From assembly GCA_034509735.1 (NCBI GenBank), contig JACGWO010000011.1, positions 18,832,979-18,896,978 of the forward strand: a stretch of DNA of 64,000 nt, in the 5' to 3' direction. The stretch's first letter is position 1. Every line of letters begins with the position of its first letter. The translations under genes were made by a program, and so were the position numbers. This document shows, piece after piece, positions 58,093-64,000 of the stretch. Origin of the DNA: Sesamum alatum (lineage: Eukaryota > Streptophyta > Magnoliopsida > Lamiales > Pedaliaceae). The notes under the pieces are model-generated. The model saw only the letters and a program-made list of their open reading frames with translations. It did no database searches and was not told the origin of the DNA.

Positions 58093-58689
58093 TTAATTAT
58101 GCATTATGTCCATAGTTTGTCGGCCGTTTAAAAGTAGAAAGTAACTCAATTTGGTTTAAAAGTTTAATAAGATTTTTGAACCTTAACGCTCAACTATATT
58201 CAGTTTTTGTGGTTTCTTAATTGTAGTTGGAATGACTGTCTGGGTTTTACTTTTGAAATGGAATATATTCCCATGAAGAAACAATGGAGTTGAAGTATGT
58301 GCATTTGAATTTATATTCTTAATAGCTTTTTTAATTCTCTAATCAAAAGTGTTTTTCATACACTAAAGTTGTTACAATAATTGACTCATACATTTGTTCT
58401 TTGGTTCTTTATCTAACTTTTCTCTCTATCTGTAATTCCTTTTTTTTTTTCTTTTCTAAGTTACCATCCTTTAGTTTTTGAATATTCTAGTTGTCCAAAA
58501 TTGAATTAGGGAATAATCCTATTATTATTAGAAGTTATATCATCATAAGTAAAAAATTGCAAGATAACAACATACACAAAACTTATCTGAAGGTAAATCA
58601 GGAATCTCAAGGTGTGGGCAAAACTTCAAAATATATCATCTACAAATTAGATTGCAGCATGTATCGTTTGCTCAAACATTTAATCTCAA
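58093..58689. other. spacer between the palindrome and the L1 fragments
   Basis: 58115-58200 still resembles 56620-56705 in direct orientation (AGTAACTCAATTT.GTTTAAAA). The remainder is AT-rich. A 77-codon frame at 58491-58724 has no recognised domain. It may be a decayed part of the adjoining L1. Confidence 0.45.
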
Positions 58690-58886
58690 GGTATGGGCAA
58701 AACTTCAAGAAATATTATACCTGATTCAATCATTAATTTTACAAGATTCTAAAGGAATATGAAGAAAGCGCGAGCCTTATGATTGATTGGGATAAGTCCA
58801 AAATCATTTTTTTTAGAAGTACACCTAGATTGAGACAAAAAGATATCTAGGTCTACAATTAACAACAGAAAGACCAAACAAAGAAG
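58690..58886 (+). pseudogene. host L1 fragment, left part (reverse transcriptase)
   Basis: On +, with frameshifts, one reads an L1 RT C-terminal stretch (GLMINWDKSK-like, then YLGLQLTTE-like and RPNKEA). It stops at GACCAAACAAAGAAG (58872-58886), where the second L1 begins. The same sequence resumes at 63143. Confidence 0.7.
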
Positions 58887-61000
58887 CCAAAATTCTTAAA
58901 AAAATAAAGGGCATTCCATCAGGTTTATGGGATTTCAACATGGACATATTAAAGATAGCAATACGAACCTCATGCTTAGTGAATGGTCAGACAAGGCCTT
59001 GTTCATCTCCACCAAGACCCTAGGCCACACAGTGTTGAATGCTTCCTCTAACATTGAATCCAAAGGTTGACTACTAACGAAGATTTTACAGAAATATCGA
59101 AGGAGAAGCTCCTAAATCCCATCCACATCCTCCCTCCAATTCCCCTCTTCATCCCTTATCCTTCATATCTCATTCTGTTTTCTCCGAGTGGAAGAACTTT
59201 GTATTCCTATCTCGGTCATGTAACCAATGTGCCTTTCCTCTTTGGTGCCACATCATTTCCTCCTTCGATTGATACTCCTCCACCTGCTGCTTAAGTGACT
59301 CAACACCACTCCGCGTCGCCTCGTCAAAGCACCCCTGCTACAATGCCACTATACGCTCTTCAGTTTCTTTAATACATCATTTGACATAGCCAAAATCCAG
59401 TTTTTCCCACTGTAGAAGCTCCACCCCACAGTTCTTTATTTTCTCCCAAGCTGCTAAGTTCAGATCAACCTGTATCACAACATGCTATGCTGACTACACC
59501 ACCTCCCTACATCGAGCTGAACCAGCCACATTATTTCGAACCAAAATCATTTTTCTTGTTTCCATCTTAGCCTGTACGCGAGCGTCAATTCTTCCAACAA
59601 AGGACAATGATCAGAATGCACTAGTGGAAGATGTGTGGCTCAGGTTTTCGGAAATTGTGCATGCCACCAGGGATTCTCACACACCCTATCGAATCGCACT
59701 CGCACCGTGTGAGGATGTTCTTTTCGATTTCATCAAGTGAATCTCTGCCTTCATAGCCAACATCCACAACCTTACTCCGCAGCAACACCACTCGAAACTC
59801 TCATATCTACCACCCCGGCCTAGCAGTCCCGATTTTCTCATGCTGAAAAATACCTCATTGAAGTCCCCCCACACATAGCCATAACATTTCTAATTCGCAG
59901 CTAAATTAGATCAATCTTTCGCATGACAACCTTCTCCATGCGACTTTTGGGTTGCCGTAAAACCCTATGAACCTCCACCTGTGCGAACCATCCATCTCTT
60001 AAATATTAGCATCTATGTATTTTGTAGCATAGGACCGAATTTGCACCACATTTGACTCATCCCACAACATCAAACCTCCTGATTTACCTCTTGGCACCAC
60101 CTCTATGCCGAACATATCAAACTTCTCTTGAATCAACTAAAAATTCCTCTTACTGCACTTGGTCTCCCTTAGAAAGACCAACGGGGGTTTCTACTGTCAG
60201 AGATATCCCCCGAGTTTACGAACTGCCCAAGGGCCTCCCAACCCCTGGAAGTTCTAGGCTATGGCGATCATGGTGATCAGCGGGGTTGCTGATAGAAAGA
60301 TGCATCCTCTTGTATTAAGGGGTGCTCATTAAAGTAGGTAATTTTTGTCTCTATGTCACTGGTTTAGGCTTAGGTAGGAACGGTAAATTTTCTAATTTAT
60401 TTTCGAGAAGTAGACGATTCGGACTGGCCAGGTTCAAAGGCGAGAGGAATAGGGATAAGGCATCAGATTTGATGTGTAGGGAAGACTGAGGCTGATTTGG
60501 AAATTTGGGATTCATGTTTTATATGTGAGTTTGGGGTGGTGTTAGTATGTTGGACGTGGTATTACTATTTTTGGGCTGAGAGATGGATAGGCTAAGATAG
60601 GAGGCCACGGGCTGGGAAGTGGGTATATCTAGATTAGGGGCCACGAGCTGGTAAGGTGAAGGTTGGGCGAGGCCCATTAAGAATGAATTGGTATTGCTAA
60701 ACGGGCTCTCAGTAACTAAATATAGGCCGCTGAATTGTATTGTTGCTGACCTACCCCATATAGCACACTGTGGTCGACCTGGCCTACTTGGGCCGCAATA
60801 GGCATCCCCAAAATGGGCCTCTCCTCGTCCCTGAGTCTGTGAGCCTTGGTGTGAGTAGGAGATGAATGCACCCATTTAGGATAAAAAAATCCCGCCCCAT
60901 ATCTGTTGTCATCCCTGAGATTTTCATGAACATAGCCAAACCCTCGCTGACGAGGACATCTCATGTGACCGACCGGAATATCATCAAAAGAGCCTCCAAC
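58887..61000 (-). pseudogene. inverted 5' half of the twin-primed L1 (ORF1 end, endonuclease, linker)
   Basis: Near 60930-61000 the minus strand gives VGHMRCPRQRGFGYVHENL, a C-terminal ORF1-like segment. The following part (60519-60875) is Gly/Gln/Pro/Ser-rich. The endonuclease word MWGDFNEVFFSMRK is at about 59830-59874. The linker and start of RT follow to 58887. There are numerous stops. The strand change relative to the right half is the key observation. Confidence 0.78.
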
Positions 61001-63128
61001 AGGTGCAAAACATGCTTAATTCTGGCTCACTTTTGCACAAAATGATCTTCACTCACCTAGGGTTAATTCCTAAGCGTGCGGCACCTGAAATAATGGCTCA
61101 CTTTCGACCCATTAGTTTATGTAACACCATGGTTAGGATTACCTCTAAGTGCATGATTAATCATTTGAAATACAATCTCGATTTAGTCATCCTACCTAGT
61201 TGGCTTTTATCCCTGGTAGGTTGATCACTGATAATGTCCTAGTAGCTTTTGAGATTAATAATTTTATTAAGACTAGAACCCATGGTAAAAAAAAGCTTTT
61301 TTGCTCTTAAGTTGGATATGAGTAAAGCATATGACCGGGCTGAATTGAGTTCTTGAGAGTTGTGCTACTTAGACTAGGTATACATGAGCGCTTCATGAGG
61401 TTAATTATGAGTCTGGTCACATTTGTTTCATATTTGCTTATGTTGAATGGGTCCCAGTTTGGATATTTTTTGCCACAACGATGTATACGACATAGAGATC
61501 CCTTGTCACCATATTTATTCTTGTTTATTGTAGAGGTGTTTAGTTGTATGTTGCAAGAGACGGGGATGAGGGGAGATATCAAGGGGTTGCTATTAGCCGG
61601 CAGGCCCCTTGTATTTCCCATCTTTTGTTCGCGAATGACACAATCATCTTTGGTCAGGCGCAGGAGAATGCCATGATTGCGGTTAAGCAGATCTTGACAG
61701 TGTATGATAGGCCTCTGGACAAGAGATTAACTTTGAGAAGTTAAGTATGGTGATAAGTCAAAACATAGAGGAGCAGGCGAGGAGCTTGGTTGAGTCCTTG
61801 GGGTGGAGTTGGTGGACAAGCATGATAAGTTTAGGTTTTTCGGCGATTACGGGGAAGTCAAGTAGTAAGTTGTTCTAATCGACTAAAGATCGGGTCTGGA
61901 GTCGTGTGCAAGGATAGAATCCTAAGTTTCTATCATAGGCAGGATGCGGGGTTTTGATCAAAGCGGTGACACAATCTATTCCTACGTACATGATTTCAGG
62001 CTTTTGACTCCTGGATTATCTGTTACATGTTTAATCAATTTATGAGATCCAAATACTTCCCAGGGTTAAGCGTGTTCGAGGCACAACTGGTAGCCCGAAC
62101 TTCCTTAACATGGCGGAGCATATCGGAGCTTGTGACTTGTTGTTGAGAGGGTGGAAAATTAAGTGGGGCGAAAGTGTACGTATCTGGGGATACTAGTGGC
62201 TTCCTTCACCAACGGAGTTCCAACTCACTTCCTCGCTGCAACTGCTGTCCCCAGGGGTACGTGTGTGTGATCTGATTAACATTGTTGCTGGGTGTTGGAA
62301 GGAGGAGATGATCAAGAAGGTGGTAAGTGAAGAGGAGGTGCAAGTCATCTTGAAGATCCCACTACAGGTGAATAGCCCAGATGTTCTCATTTGGCATTAC
62401 ATCTGGAGGGATGTTCTCAGTGCGGAGTGCTTACAAGTTCGAGCTAAAACGGGAACAACCGTCCTTGCCGTCGACTTCGTGGGGAAGAACAGACTTTAGC
62501 GACGGTAGTATGGCCAACCGATGGAAGAGTTGTGCTCCGTCTAAGGTACGCACTTTCATTTGGAGAGCATGTCATGAGGCATTGCTGATGGTTGTTAATT
62601 TGGCCAAACGAGCACCTTCGGTCTCTATATGTTGCACTTTATGGGGGGCAGCGGAGGAGTCGACTGCACATGTGCTGCCGCACTGCTCCTTTGCAAGGCA
62701 GGTATAGCCCTCGTCTCATATTTTATCGTGAGCGTTGTATACTTTATAGGAATCAGTTCAGCAGTGGATGTGGCGGACGTATCAGGACCTAAGGAGATAG
62801 CTAGGGAATCATTTTTTTGTCATATATTGGAGCCTATGGAGAAACTGGTGCCAGCATGTTATGGAAGGAAAAGGACTGTCCCCCTTACATATGGTGTTGC
62901 AAGCTAGACGTAAGCAGGAGGAGTACACAGATGCATGGAATTGGCTAAGAGTTCGAAGCTAACCACCTGGTGATATGGGATAGGTTTCAACAATGGCATA
63001 GACTAAGTGTTCAATTCGGACCTATTATGAGGCATGTGGTATTGTTTATAGTTGATGTGTACAAAACAGAGTGTAAGTTGGTTCGTTTTTTTGGTTGATA
63101 TAAAATTTTTATTGTTTCCCTAGAAAAA
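61001..63128 (+). pseudogene. 3' half of the twin-primed L1 (reverse transcriptase, zf-RVT, 3' end)
   Basis: RT begins LNSGSLLHKMIFTHLGLIPK, then AHFRPISLCNTMVRITSK, LDMSKAYDRA-like and DPLSPYLFLFIVEVF. The catalytic box reads FAND rather than FADD (near 61632), so it is inactive. The zf-RVT part lies at 62380-62707 (VRSAYKFELKR, PSKVRTFIWRACHEALL, LWGAAEESTAHVLPHC). The element ends with TTGTTTCCCTAG and a short A tail at 63123-63128. Several frameshifts are present. Confidence 0.88.
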
Positions 63129-63142
63129 ATGAGGGGCGAGGG

Positions 63143-64000
63143 GACCAAATAAAGAAGCATTCATTGAACTTATTAATAACGTCCAAAATAAAATCAATAC
63201 CAGATATAATAAAGCCCTCTCTTATGCAGGTAGGGATACACTTATTAAACATGTCCTTAATGCAAATCCCCTATACGTTATGAGTACTTTCCGACTTCCT
63301 TGTAATTCAATCGACAAAATTTCTAATATTTTTAGAAAGTTTTTATGGAATGCTGATATTCTACTAATAAAAACAAGAGTTATAAGATAGAAGAAAGTTT
63401 GTTTACCAATTGAGTATGGTGGAATGAGTATTGGAAACTTTAGAATCCCTAATCAGGCATGTGCTCTTAAAATTACATGAAAGCTATTGCAAAATACATA
63501 GGATATATGTGCACGGGTGCTTAAAGCTAAATACTTTCCTAATTCAAATTTCATCCAATCAGAACATAAACCATATGATAGCTGGGTTTGGAAAAAAATC
63601 AATCAACAAATTAAGAATGCAAATAGATGTTCTTACTGGTGCATTGGCAAAGGAATAAACACACCCTTTTATAGAGATAAATGTCTACGAAACTTCAAAA
63701 TTGAAGATTTCATACCTAATGAAGATATAAAAAAAAAAACCCCAACAAAAGGTAGATCGATTCATCAACCAAACAAATGGCACATGGAAAATAGATGCTA
63801 CATCATACTAGTCCTCCTAAAATCATCAATATGATAAAGAATATCCATATTCCAAAAGAACAAAAAGCAAATAAACGTGCATGGACCTGGAGAAACTCGG
63901 GAATCTTTAACCTTAAGACGATGTATAACTTCCTTATGCTAAATGATAATAATCTTTACCGACTTAACCTACCATGGAAAGTTCTATGGAAAATATGAAC
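63143..64000 (+). pseudogene. host L1 fragment, right part, continues past the window
   Basis: Continues the fragment interrupted at 58886: FIELINNVQNKINTRYNKAL, then LIKHVLNANPLYVMSTFRLP, FRKFLWNAD and GGMSIGNFRIPNQACALK. Further right comes the zf-RVT-side stretch (KAKYFPNSNFIQ, SWVWKKINQQIKNANRCSYW). Stops occur near 63390 and 63478. Runs off the window end. Confidence 0.85.

Larger units (their letters stand above)
58887..63128. mobile_element. L1 insertion with inverted 5' half (twin-primed)
   Basis: The left part (58887 to about 61000) reads as L1 on minus. From the junction outward it gives the end of ORF1, the endonuclease, the linker (AHWLHDRDRNTKFFH) and the start of RT (PFTKHEVRIAIFN...HKPDGM). 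The right part (about 61001-63128) reads as L1 on +: RT, zf-RVT and a 3' end TTATTGTTTCCCTAG followed by AAAAAA. The point at which the minus part ends and the plus part starts is nearly continuous in the protein (about 10-15 codons lost). The 5' end is truncated in ORF1. A 16-bp word lies outside both ends: GACCAAACAAAGAAGC at 58872-58887 and GACCAAATAAAGAAGC at 63143-63158. Confidence 0.82.

Noticed and set aside
1..64000. tRNA or rRNA genes
   Set aside because: No cloverleaf with A and B boxes or rRNA-like stretch was recognised by eye. A tRNAscan run would settle it.

Overview
This is a plant nuclear genome window, most likely a eudicot. It has spliced genes with GT-AG introns, AT-rich spacers, microsatellites, and every major class of plant retrotransposon. 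I cannot name the species. Three protein-coding genes look intact. A casein kinase 1-like kinase lies on + at 6315-10430 (14 coding exons, 427 codons). A Bin3/BCDIN3-type RNA methyltransferase lies on - at 13244-16376 (8 exons, 314 codons). A two-domain, probably chloroplast, glyoxalase I lies on - at 42948-47189 (9 exons, 361 codons). All three exon chains stay in frame with canonical splice sites. The first two genes are convergent. The genes have unrelated housekeeping or signalling roles and do not form a pathway or cluster.

Layout from the left. 1-5824: decayed Ty3/gypsy element on -, with its 5' LTR at 5450-5824 and its 3' end outside the window. 6071-12480: the kinase gene and probable 3' UTR, including a GAGCT-rich repeat. 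13244-16376: the methyltransferase gene. 16590-17262: two copies of a short dispersed repeat. 17908-19298: long-TIR DNA element with a GC-rich core. 19331-26480: nearly full-length but dead L1-type LINE on -, with a tandem array in its 3' UTR. 27387-28350: two short inverted-repeat elements. 31160-33138: solo Ty1/copia LTR. 33374-33798: small TIR element. 34192-38455: gag-only LTR retrotransposon with a perfect 5-bp target duplication and an internal minisatellite. 38678-39666: PIF/Harbinger-like element with a TAA duplication. 39690-41880: badly decayed copia element. 42948-47189: the glyoxalase gene.

From 47434 onward the sequence is nested repeats. It starts with a third copy of the dispersed repeat. 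An inverted LTR-related fragment follows, then the 3' LTR (49849-51859) and pol region (to about 54980) of a copia element whose 5' part is missing. Next comes a tandem array of about 341-bp units beside a large imperfect palindrome (54981-58092). The window ends in an L1 fragment split by a second L1. The second L1 has its 5' half inverted, the signature of twin priming.

I found no convincing undescribed gene system. The most unusual items are structural: the palindrome and 341-bp array, the twin-primed L1 inside another L1, and the gag-only element with its minisatellite. All boundaries and identities come from reading the sequence alone. No database search was run.
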